IMG/VR virus record: IMGVR_UViG_3300037042_002864 | Coordinates: 1 to 23,315 of that record | Reading direction: 5' to 3' (one strand) | Length of the DNA: 23,315 nt | Source of the DNA: a virus | In this document: positions 12,547 through 19,200 of the stretch, piece by piece | Layout of the letters: every line of letters begins with the position of its first letter | Numbering within the stretch: position 1 is the stretch's first letter | Notes under the pieces: model-generated | Told to the model about the DNA's origin: nothing | What the model saw: only the letters and a program-made list of their open reading frames with translations | Database searches by the model: none | Made by a program: the position numbers and the translations under genes

Positions 12547-13947
12547 CTAGTTGTTGGTGATGGCTACGATTTTCAGCCCTTTAAGGTTGGCCGCTGCTGC
12601 GCTCAAATCAGTTGCCGCTTTGCCAATCTGCGCCTCTGGTGGCATTGGTTGCATCGCTGGTGCAGCGTCCTGAATCTTCCCCTCGCGGATCTGCCGCTCG
12701 ACCATCCGCTGCGCCTTTTGCTGCGCGTGCCGGACGCGCCGGGCCTCACGATCTGCCGCGACTCGCTCAGCTGGTGACATTAGGAGCCGCTGAGTCTGCG
12801 CATCGATGAGATCCATCTTGGCCTGCCCGGCTTTAGCTGCAAACTCTCCCCCGATGTCCCCGCCGATCTGCTTTGCCTGATCCATCATATGGAGCAGATC
12901 CCGCATCTCGACCTTCTGCTTGCCTCTGAAGTCCAGCACCTTCTTTTCAGCGTCTTCCTGCCGCTTCGCCAGCTGCTCCTCCGCGGCCATCCGCTGCTCG
13001 TGGTGTTGCAGCATTGTCTGCTCGGCCTGCTTCTCTCGCTCCTTCTGAAACTTCGCGATCTCCTCGGCGAACCTGCGCTCCTGCTCTGCTTTTAGTTTCG
13101 CGGCCTTTTCTGCGGCCTGCGCGGCTGCGTCCGGCACCTTTGGCGTCGCGAACGGAGACTCGGCCTTGTCTCCCATCCCAAGCTCTCCCATCGTGTGCTT
13201 GAACGCGCGGACCGTGAACCCGAGCGCATTGGCCGAGGTCGCCTTGAAGCCGTTCCAGAAACGCGCGGCATCATCTCCCATCTGGTCGAGTGCTTTCGCG
13301 TTTTCCTCGGACAAAACGCGCATCGATTTCCCGGCTTCGTTGATCGCCTCACCTCCGGCAGACATGGCGCCCACCATGCTTTTCCCGACCTTCCCGAAAA
13401 TGGCTTCCAGCTTCACCGTCTTCTCCCCGGCGCTGCTCATTTGAGAAGTCGCATCGGCGATCTTCGTCATGATCTCGTCCGGAGCCATCTCGCGGAGGTC
13501 GTCAATTGTGACGCCGAATGCCGCGAAGTCCGCAGCGGCGCTCTCCGATCCGCCCTTCGCCTCCTCGATCTTGGAATTGAGCGAACTCATCGCCTTTCCA
13601 AACTTCTCCGCTCCCACCCCGGCCTCGCCGAACACTCCTTGCATCTCCTGCAGCCGCTCCACCGGCACGCCTAGGTTGTCGCTCATGTCCATCAAAGCGC
13701 CGGCCATGTCGGTGAGTCCGACCGCGAAATCCTTGATCTTGTCTGCGGCGAAAAGCCCGGCTCCGATGCCCGCGAGTTTCCCGAGCATGCCACCCATTGC
13801 GCCGCCAGCGCCGCCACCTGCAGATGCTTTTTGGATGCTCCCGGCCATGTCCTTCGCCGCGCGGTCCATCTTCCCTTTGGCCTCTGCCAGCCCGGTGTTC
13901 ATCGCCGAGGCGTCCACCCCCAGCTTTGCCATTACCGTGACACTCAT
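12547..13947 (-). CDS. Tape measure protein
   Basis: The 466-aa protein begins with MAKLGVDASAMNTGLAEAKG, typical of tape measure N-termini. A Gly/Ala/Met-rich hydrophobic stretch (about residues 43-70) and a region similar to phage minor tail cores (LGVPVERLQEMQGVFGEAG) follow. A long charged coiled coil occupies about residues 275-430 (QEERRFAEEIAKFQKEREKQ-like pattern). In siphoviruses this protein fixes tail length at about 0.15 nm per residue, which would give a tail near 70 nm; that number is an estimate from the family rule. The gene overlaps the preceding chaperone-position gene by ATGA. It is short compared with lambda's gpH (853 aa). Confidence 0.88.
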   Translation of the reverse strand: MSVTVMAKLGVDASAMNTGLAEAKGKMDRAAKDMAGSIQKASAGGGAGGAMGGMLGKLAGIGAGLFAADKIKDFAVGLTDMAGALMDMSDNLGVPVERLQEMQGVFGEAGVGAEKFGKAMSSLNSKIEEAKGGSESAAADFAAFGVTIDDLREMAPDEIMTKIADATSQMSSAGEKTVKLEAIFGKVGKSMVGAMSAGGEAINEAGKSMRVLSEENAKALDQMGDDAARFWNGFKATSANALGFTVRAFKHTMGELGMGDKAESPFATPKVPDAAAQAAEKAAKLKAEQERRFAEEIAKFQKEREKQAEQTMLQHHEQRMAAEEQLAKRQEDAEKKVLDFRGKQKVEMRDLLHMMDQAKQIGGDIGGEFAAKAGQAKMDLIDAQTQRLLMSPAERVAADREARRVRHAQQKAQRMVERQIREGKIQDAAPAMQPMPPEAQIGKAATDLSAAAANLKGLKIVAITNN

Positions 13948-14567
13948 CGAGCCGCCCCCATTCTAGTGTTGAGTCCCCGCAGGTATTCACCGACCACCTT
14001 AGAAGAGCGCCGGTTGATCAGCGCGGCCCGGTTCCCGCCGCGTGCAACGTGCCGCAACCTGAACAACTGGAACACGAAAGCCACCTCCAGCCCGAGTATC
14101 TCGGAGATGGGCCAGCTGTATTCGCTCGCGATTGCGTCCACCATGGTCGCTGCGCTCGATGCGATTGGAGATCCAGAGGGACCGCCGGAACTCGCCGGAG
14201 CGTCGAGAAATGCATCGTCCAGAAATGCGTTTATGCCAGCGATCATCTCCTCCGTGCCGACCGCCCGCACGCGCCGGAGAATGGCCGCATTGCGCCGCTT
14301 TAGTGCCATCCGCTCCCACCACCCCGGCCCCGGCTTCTGGTGCGTCACAGACTGAATGCAGAGCATCCTAAGGCAGTCCATGCGCGAGATCCATCCACCG
14401 GAGACAAACGGGGATTTGATCGCTTGCAGGTTGATCAGGTCTTGAACGGTGAAAGGCCGACACGCGACTCCGCAAATGTCGCACTCCATGCCTAAGAGCA
14501 CGATGGACCGCGCGGCCTGCTCGGCCTCGATAGCTTCCTTGTAACCGGGGATCTCGTGGAGGTTCAT
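13944..14567 (-). CDS. Tail assembly chaperone candidate, 207 aa
   Basis: A GTG at 14579 would extend the frame, but the ATG at 14567 has a strong Shine-Dalgarno (GGGAGGAC) a few bases upstream and is preferred; this is one of very few such sites here. The protein has CDICGVACRPFTVQDLINLQ, a W-rich centre (KPGPGWWERMALKRRN) and a C-terminal helical part (SEILGLEVAFVFQLFRLR-like). Placement between the tail tube candidate and the tape measure, and the ATGA overlap with the latter, is that of the tail assembly chaperone. There is no sign of the programmed frameshift used by lambda G/GT: no extended minus-one frame is present. The assignment is positional. Confidence 0.65.
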   Translation of the reverse strand: MNLHEIPGYKEAIEAEQAARSIVLLGMECDICGVACRPFTVQDLINLQAIKSPFVSGGWISRMDCLRMLCIQSVTHQKPGPGWWERMALKRRNAAILRRVRAVGTEEMIAGINAFLDDAFLDAPASSGGPSGSPIASSAATMVDAIASEYSWPISEILGLEVAFVFQLFRLRHVARGGNRAALINRRSSKVVGEYLRGLNTRMGAAR

Positions 14568-14583
14568 TTGTCCTCCCACCCGA

Positions 14584-14961
14584 TTAAGGAGCGGGCGTGT
14601 TGATGCGCTTCCTGAATGAAATGTTGAGCTTCGTTTCCGCGTCTTGAGAGAAACTCTGGCCGACCTGAGAAACTAGGAAATTCACTGCCGTTCCGCCGCC
14701 GACTTGAACGAGCGTGAACAGATCTCCGACCTGTACGTTAGGCGTCGAACTACTCGCAAGTTGAAGCGTAGCTGTGCCAGTCACGAAGCCCTCGACGATC
14801 ACCTGCCCTTTTGGCACTCCGTACTCGTTCTTCTGCTCGATGATCGTGCTGGGCGCGTCGATCGAAATGTTTTCGGCCACATAGGCAACCGAGTCGATGG
14901 TAACGACTTGGGAGCCGAACACTAAGCCGCCGTCATTCTTGGTTCCTGCTGGGTCTGGCAT
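14584..14961 (-). CDS. Tail tube (major tail) protein candidate, 125 aa
   Basis: The small beta-rich protein begins MPDPAGTKNDGGLVFGSQVV and has a VAYVAENISIDAPSTIIEQK region, then VPKGQVIVEGFVTGTATLQL and a C-terminal LNISFRKRI strand. These alternating strands, an early EN-I-S-I-D motif and a T-G-T-A-T-L-Q-L strand fit the tail tube fold. The location between the gpU-like terminator and the chaperone candidate is where lambda V lies. At 125 residues it is much shorter than lambda V (246 aa), lacking a C-terminal immunoglobulin-like domain. The start lies 14 bases after a GTTGACA heptamer and has no Shine-Dalgarno sequence. Confidence 0.65.
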   Translation of the reverse strand: MPDPAGTKNDGGLVFGSQVVTIDSVAYVAENISIDAPSTIIEQKNEYGVPKGQVIVEGFVTGTATLQLASSSTPNVQVGDLFTLVQVGGGTAVNFLVSQVGQSFSQDAETKLNISFRKRINTPAP

Positions 14962-14977
14962 ATTGGTTCAAACGCTG

Positions 14978-15451
14978 TCAACTCGGCCACGCATTCGACC
15001 GGATAGAAACAATGAAATCGAATGCGACGGTCGAGATGTCGGTCTCGTCGTCATCTCCCACGGATCGCTCCGTGCCGCTCTCCTGAATCATCGAAAGCGC
15101 ATGATACGGGAGCACGGCTGCCCCGAATCGATCCTCGAAATACTGCGCCGCGAGCCGGATCTCGGCCACCCAATCAGCGTGAGTGTCAGGCTGGTCAGAG
15201 ACGCGCTTAGTCTTGACCTGTAGCGTCACCTGACCGGTCCACGCATCGAGCGCAAACTGCCCCGGCGCCCTCTGCCCGCGGTGGCCGGTCGCTCCGCCCA
15301 GCGTCACGGCGACGTCCACGCGCGGCAGCGTCAGCACGTCATCGTCGCGAGTCCTGAATGTCGGGATGCTCTCGGCCTGAAGGACCGTCTGCCATGCGGT
15401 TTCGATGGAGTCCTCGACCTTGTAGAGTGTTTGGAGATCTGGAGCGGGCAT
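14978..15451 (-). CDS. Tail terminator-like protein (gpU position), 157 aa
   Basis: The order Z-like, this gene, tail tube candidate is that of lambda Z-U-V. It has an N-terminal helix (LYKVEDSIETAWQTVLQAE), strands around RVDVAVTLGGATGH and GQVTLQVKTKRVSDQ, and a C-terminal VAFDFIVSIRSNAWPS. Lambda gpU (131 aa) is a similar-sized alpha/beta protein that caps the tail and joins it to the head. The assignment rests on position, size and predicted fold, not on a diagnostic motif. It follows the gpZ-like gene after a five-base gap. Confidence 0.6.
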   Translation of the reverse strand: MPAPDLQTLYKVEDSIETAWQTVLQAESIPTFRTRDDDVLTLPRVDVAVTLGGATGHRGQRAPGQFALDAWTGQVTLQVKTKRVSDQPDTHADWVAEIRLAAQYFEDRFGAAVLPYHALSMIQESGTERSVGDDDETDISTVAFDFIVSIRSNAWPS

Positions 15452-15456
15452 TTGGT

Positions 15457-16212
15457 TCAGGTGTTGGTTTGCGTCACGAAAACGCCGGGGTAACGGGATG
15501 CGCGTTTCTTGGCATCGTCAAAAACTCCTCTCTTCAAATCGTGCTGGAATGCTTTCATCCGCGCCCTGATCGCGCCCTGCAGAATCGTTGCTGCAAACCC
15601 ATTCGCAGTAAGGTTCGGATAGCGTTGACGCATTACAACGAACACGTCCTGCATCGTAAAATACTTTGCTCCGTCGGAGTTGTTCCACCGCTTTTTCGAT
15701 GTGCTTTTTGCCTTTTTGACGTATGCCGGAGCCTTCAGGATGTAATCGACCCCAAGCTCTTTAGCGATGTTGAGCCAGGTTGATTTCTTTAGTCCGCGAG
15801 CGCCGACAAGTTTTTTGGAATACTCGATCGATGCCTTCTTGATCGATGCTGATGCCGCCATGTAATTCGACCAGATTTGATTTGGCAGCTTCGCTTTGCT
15901 GATCGGGTAGATGGTCGGACTGCCTGTTTTTGGCGAGTAATCCCTCCAAAAAGTCATCCCGCTTTTTGGCGCTCCAATGATTAGCGCAGTGCCATCTCTG
16001 CGCTTCCAGTATCCCCTTTCAAATGCCGCAATTCTCTGCGCGCGCTTTTGCAGTTTTTCCCTCTTCGCCGCTTCTGTCTTGGACATCACCCGCTTAAGCA
16101 CGGCCCCGGCCTGTGCCTTTACGACATCCTCAAATGACCGGCCCGAGATCTTCGCGAGATCATCGCAGAACTTCTTGAAACCAACCGTGTCGACTCGCGC
16201 GATGAGGTCCAT
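15457..16212 (-). CDS. gpZ-like minor tail / tail completion protein, 251 aa
   Basis: The frame is open up to 16308, but I chose the ATG at 16212 because it follows the upstream stop by two bases. The protein is strongly basic, rich in lysine, with MDLIARVDTVGFKKFCDDLA opening and helices such as VVKAQAGAVLKRVMSKTEAA. This N-terminal helix pattern is common in HK97 gp10 / lambda gpZ-type proteins, which complete the head-tail junction. The rest (residues 90-240, including NQIWSNYMAASASIKKASIE) is less conserved and longer than in lambda Z (192 aa). The gene lies directly before the gpU-like gene. Confidence 0.65.
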   Translation of the reverse strand: MDLIARVDTVGFKKFCDDLAKISGRSFEDVVKAQAGAVLKRVMSKTEAAKREKLQKRAQRIAAFERGYWKRRDGTALIIGAPKSGMTFWRDYSPKTGSPTIYPISKAKLPNQIWSNYMAASASIKKASIEYSKKLVGARGLKKSTWLNIAKELGVDYILKAPAYVKKAKSTSKKRWNNSDGAKYFTMQDVFVVMRQRYPNLTANGFAATILQGAIRARMKAFQHDLKRGVFDDAKKRASRYPGVFVTQTNT

Positions 16213-16214
16213 GG

Positions 16215-16544
16215 TCAGCGCGGAACTGCAGTCGGCTGCTCCTCTTTGAGCATGAGCCGGACGCACGGCTCGTCTGGGTCGTCGTCGATCTGGACCACGC
16301 GCACCCATTTGCCCGCCAGCTGCGCGGTGGAGCGGACCACAAGCCCGAGTCGGACCTGCTCAGTGCGAAGCATCTCGATGGTACTGGAAAAGTCGCCAAA
16401 GAACCCGCTGGCCTGCATGGCGAGCGTAGTTTCAAGGGGCGTGACGATGCATTTTGCGGAAAACCCGGAACGCGTGATGGTGTTCCCGCATTCGGACGCC
16501 ACCTCCGAAAAGCCTGCTCCCATCAGATCGAAAAACTCTCCCAT
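16215..16544 (-). CDS. Head-tail connector candidate, 109 aa
   Basis: The small protein begins MGEFFDLMGAGFSEVASECG and shows a beta-rich middle (ITRSGFSAKCIVTPLETTLA) and a VRVVQIDDDPDEPCVRLMLK segment. It is the first gene after the capsid-operon terminator and precedes the gpZ-like gene, a place taken in lambda by FII, the head-tail attachment protein (117 aa). Length and position agree. No diagnostic motif is visible. Its ATG lies only eight bases from the U-tract of the terminator, so its transcript must come from read-through, or from a promoter inside the preceding gene. Confidence 0.55.
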   Translation of the reverse strand: MGEFFDLMGAGFSEVASECGNTITRSGFSAKCIVTPLETTLAMQASGFFGDFSSTIEMLRTEQVRLGLVVRSTAQLAGKWVRVVQIDDDPDEPCVRLMLKEEQPTAVPR

Positions 16545-16551
16545 GTGCGTC

Positions 16552-16589
16552 TAAAAAAGAGGGGAGCGCCAGTCTCCCAGCGCCCCCCT
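16552..16589 (-). terminator. Intrinsic terminator after the capsid genes
   Basis: On the minus-strand transcript GGGGGGCGC pairs with GCGCTCCCC over nine positions, one of them a G-U pair, around a ten-base loop, and is followed by TCTTTTTT. This is a standard Rho-independent terminator. It lies between the small gene after the capsid (stop at 16608) and the connector gene (start at 16544). It would lower transcription of the tail genes relative to capsid, consistent with the copy numbers needed. The opposite strand has no U-tract. Confidence 0.85.
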
Positions 16590-16607
16590 AGTTTGAGTCC
16601 TAATGCT

Positions 16608-16853
16608 TCACCGCTTCGGCTTCTTTTCCGCTGCTGTTGCGGGTTCGGCGGGCGCGTGACAGAACGCTTTCCGCCGAAGCCTGCCGTGCGCTGTGTCGCA
16701 CAGCCATACCTCGTCGAACGTGCTGTCGTCGAGCACTCCACCGTCCTGCACGATCGACGCAAACTTGCGTTTGGCGTCGGACAGGTCCACCGGTGCGCCG
16801 AGCACCTCGGCACGTCCGGAATTGATCCCGAGAAGCATTGCGTAAGACGCCAT
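16608..16853 (-). CDS. Unknown small protein after the capsid gene, 81 aa
   Basis: I place the start at the ATG at 16853, five bases after the capsid stop. The same frame is open further upstream, but only as a shadow of the capsid gene. The protein starts MASYAMLLGINSGRAEVLG, has an acidic centre (VQDGGVLDDSTFDEVWLCD) and ends in a lysine/alanine-rich tail, EPATAAEKKPKR. It is the last gene before the terminator and so is probably expressed at the same level as capsid. A decoration, head-completion or capsid-assembly role is possible. No family is recognised. Confidence 0.65.
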   Translation of the reverse strand: MASYAMLLGINSGRAEVLGAPVDLSDAKRKFASIVQDGGVLDDSTFDEVWLCDTAHGRLRRKAFCHAPAEPATAAEKKPKR

Positions 16854-16858
16854 GACGA

Positions 16859-17755
16859 TTAGGCGCTGACGATGCGCTTGATGCCCGCGGCGATCCCGAC
16901 TGCGGAACCGTACACGCACTCCCACACCTTTTTCTTGGTGCCGGAGTCCTGATCGTACCATTCCCGCACGCCGATGGTGATTCCAGTCGCGGCGTCGGTG
17001 ATTGCCTCGGCGCGGATGTATCCGTTGCCTTCCTGCGGCGCCAGATAGCGGATCGCCAGAGCGAGAGCGGACGGATGCACAGCGAAGCCGACGAGGTTCT
17101 GGGCGTTGCCGGGGACCAAAGTCGACTTGTACAAATCGAAACCTGCAAGGCGCGGGATCTTGTTTTCGCGGAGCGGATCGGTGGACCCGTAAGCGTTGAA
17201 AACGGTCACGGTCTGATCTTTCAGGAGGTTGGCATAGTAGGTCTCTTTCAAGACCAGAGAACGCATGTCCTCGGGCATGTCGGCTGTGTCGCACACCTGA
17301 GCGAGCGTCACCACGGAGTCCACGTCGAACGTGCCAGCGGCGCCAGTGAATGCAGCGGCGCCGTAGTTGGCCAAAGTGATGTTCGCCATGATGTCCTGCA
17401 CGACTTTCTTGCCGAGCTGAAACCCCTTCTGCTTCCCGTACATTTCGAGGTTCAGCGCGCTGCTGTTGGCGATCTCGACATCGTCCAGCCCGCCGCTGAC
17501 GTACACCGGTTGACCGAGGCTGATCTCGACTGCGTCGCTGGTGTTGTCCTGGATGACGTAGTCCGCGCCAGCCACTTTCGCGACTGCTGCAGATTGCGCC
17601 CCGATGCGCGGAACGGACACTTTGTCCCCGCGTTTGACCGCGTCCGCACTAAAGGACGTGGTGAATGCCTGCAAGGGCAGGATGGCTGCGACGAAACCGT
17701 CCAGCACACCCTGCGAGATGACATCATCATTGATGCCGGTGATGGTGTTAGCCAT
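16859..17755 (-). CDS. Major capsid protein (HK97-fold)
   Basis: The 298-aa product starts MANTITGINDDVISQGVLDG and continues with FVAAILPLQAFTTSFSADA and RGDKVSVPRI, the pattern of P22-coat-like and related capsid proteins, where an N-arm helix precedes the HK97 core. The middle carries the helix SALNLEMYGKQKGFQLGKKV. Near the C-terminus, VGFAVHPSALALAIRYLAPQ and REWYDQDSGTKKKVWECVYG are recognisable P-domain and A-domain signatures. The gene sits after the protease-scaffold and directly before the terminator. It has no Shine-Dalgarno sequence: the leader is the A-rich AAGTAAAACACC, with an 11-12-base direct repeat that reaches over the protease stop codon. The family name is less certain than the role. 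Confidence 0.88.
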   Translation of the reverse strand: MANTITGINDDVISQGVLDGFVAAILPLQAFTTSFSADAVKRGDKVSVPRIGAQSAAVAKVAGADYVIQDNTSDAVEISLGQPVYVSGGLDDVEIANSSALNLEMYGKQKGFQLGKKVVQDIMANITLANYGAAAFTGAAGTFDVDSVVTLAQVCDTADMPEDMRSLVLKETYYANLLKDQTVTVFNAYGSTDPLRENKIPRLAGFDLYKSTLVPGNAQNLVGFAVHPSALALAIRYLAPQEGNGYIRAEAITDAATGITIGVREWYDQDSGTKKKVWECVYGSAVGIAAGIKRIVSA

Positions 17756-17772
17756 GGTGTTTTACTTGGTGT

Positions 17773-18219
17773 TTACTTGTTGGTTTTCGCCGCCGCGATG
17801 ATGGCGCTGCGGTTTTGCTTCAGGAACGCCATCCACTCAGATGACGATGCCCTCCCCCGCAGTTCCAAAAACTGCTCGAGAATATTTTGCCCTTTTGCGG
17901 GCGAAATCTTGTCGTCCGATCCAGCGCCGATGGCGACCGGCGCGTGACCGGCAGAAGCCACCAGTGCCGCGGCTTTCGCGTTCACCTGTTCGGCCACGGA
18001 TGCGGATTTGGCGCGTTCGGCTTCCACTTCAGATCGGAGGCTTTCGCATTCGGCCTTTGATGCGCTCAGGCTGGCCTGTACTGCGTTCAAATCGTCGGAC
18101 AGGCTGGCGATGCGGGCCTGCGCGTTGACGAGGTCTTCTGCGGCTTTTGCGAGCATGCCTTGGAAATCCGGGAGCACCGGCGCATCCTCGATGCTGTTTT
18201 GCGTTTCGATGGCGTCCAT
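17773..18219 (-). CDS. Putative internal start for free scaffold (Nu3-like)
   Basis: An in-frame ATG at 18219 (Met319 of the protease) begins a 148-aa coiled-coil protein, MDAIETQNSIEDAP, which ends with the protease gene. A purine-rich stretch, AGAAGAAGAAGAAACT, lies directly before it and could act as a ribosome site, although GGAG is 18 bases away. Lambda makes scaffold Nu3 the same way from within gene C. No separate scaffold gene lies between protease and capsid, so nested translation is a reasonable source. This is inference. Confidence 0.45.
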   Translation of the reverse strand: MDAIETQNSIEDAPVLPDFQGMLAKAAEDLVNAQARIASLSDDLNAVQASLSASKAECESLRSEVEAERAKSASVAEQVNAKAAALVASAGHAPVAIGAGSDDKISPAKGQNILEQFLELRGRASSSEWMAFLKQNRSAIIAAAKTNK

Positions 18220-19173
18220 AGTTTCTTCTTCTTCTGTCTCCGTTTCGTGCTCCGCGTATTTCGCGGCGGCCCACTCCATTGCCCGCTCCGAGTCGGTCTT
18301 AGGCCACCCACCCCAGAGAGCATGTGCGACCATGCCCGGAGTCGGCGGATCTTGGTCTTCTGAGACCCCGTCGAGGTCCGCCATGTGTCGAGCAAACCAT
18401 GCCGCCATGCGTTGCGCTTTGTCCGGCTGCACAAGACCACCTCCAGCGATTGCGCGGGCCTCTTCGATGGTTGAATCCGCGAGACCGTCGCCGCCGAAAC
18501 CTTTCTCGAACCACTCCAGTCCGCGCCGGAAATTGTCCCGCATCCAGCCTTGGGCTGGCCACGGGTTGGAGAATTCAAACACTCCAGAAGGCGCCTTTGC
18601 TGAGACCCTTGAAAGGTCGATTTTTGCCGCCGCTTGCATGCCCTCGAAAACTTCATCCGCCAAGCCGAACGCTACCGCTTCCTCCGCTGAAAACCACGTC
18701 TCCGCGTCCATCGCGGCGCCGATCTCCTCCGGCGTCATGCCGGATTTGTCGACGTAGATTTTGACCAGCGACTCCTTCAATTTATCGAGCACGTCGGCCT
18801 GTTTCCGCATCTCCTCAGATCCGCCTGCCGTCTGGCTCCAAGGATTGTGGATCATCAAAAACGCGTTGCTTGCCATCTTCACCGGCGCCCCGGCCATCGC
18901 GATCACAGAAGCCATGGACGCCGCGATGCCGTCGACCCAAGTGGTGACCCCGCCGGGATGCGATTTTAGCGCCGTGAAAATTGCGTGACCCTCGAAAACC
19001 GAACCCCCCGGAGAGTGAATGTGAAGGTTAATCCGCTGATCTTTGCGAGTGCTGAGCGCCTCGATAAACTCCGCGGCGCTGGCGCCCCAGCCTCCCACCT
19101 CCCCGTATAGATACAGGTCGGATTCCGGCATCTCTGCCGAGGCTTTAAATTCAAACCAGTTGCTGGTGCCCAT
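17773..19173 (-). CDS. ClpP-like head maturation protease fused to scaffold-like tail
   Basis: The 466-aa protein has three parts. Residues 1-180 are a ClpP-type serine protease with GIAASMASVIAMAG (Ser86), FLMIHNPW (His109) and DAETWFSAEEA (Asp156) as the triad. Residues 205-310 carry a conserved phage module (RRGLEWFEKG-x-GGDGL, AWFARHMADLDG, PTPGMVAHALWGGW) known in some other prohead proteases and of unknown function. Residues 319-466 are a coiled coil (AAEDLVNAQARIASLSDDLN) with a C-terminal helix, as in a scaffold. In lambda, gene C encodes the protease with scaffold Nu3 nested in frame in its 3' end, and the same layout is possible here. It cleaves scaffold and capsid during head maturation. 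Confidence 0.88.
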   Translation of the reverse strand: MGTSNWFEFKASAEMPESDLYLYGEVGGWGASAAEFIEALSTRKDQRINLHIHSPGGSVFEGHAIFTALKSHPGGVTTWVDGIAASMASVIAMAGAPVKMASNAFLMIHNPWSQTAGGSEEMRKQADVLDKLKESLVKIYVDKSGMTPEEIGAAMDAETWFSAEEAVAFGLADEVFEGMQAAAKIDLSRVSAKAPSGVFEFSNPWPAQGWMRDNFRRGLEWFEKGFGGDGLADSTIEEARAIAGGGLVQPDKAQRMAAWFARHMADLDGVSEDQDPPTPGMVAHALWGGWPKTDSERAMEWAAAKYAEHETETEEEETMDAIETQNSIEDAPVLPDFQGMLAKAAEDLVNAQARIASLSDDLNAVQASLSASKAECESLRSEVEAERAKSASVAEQVNAKAAALVASAGHAPVAIGAGSDDKISPAKGQNILEQFLELRGRASSSEWMAFLKQNRSAIIAAAKTNK

Positions 19174-19200
19174 GATCTTTTTTTCGTGTCAACCCCGGCA

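Noticed and set aside
13944-14567. Programmed frameshift in the tail chaperone gene, as in lambda G/GT
   Set aside because: No extended minus-one frame exists and the tape measure start overlaps the stop directly.
17075-17947. Long open frame of 290 aa on the plus strand across the capsid gene
   Set aside because: It is antisense to the capsid and protease genes, contains low-complexity His/Val/Arg translation and has no recognised motif, so it is a codon-bias shadow.
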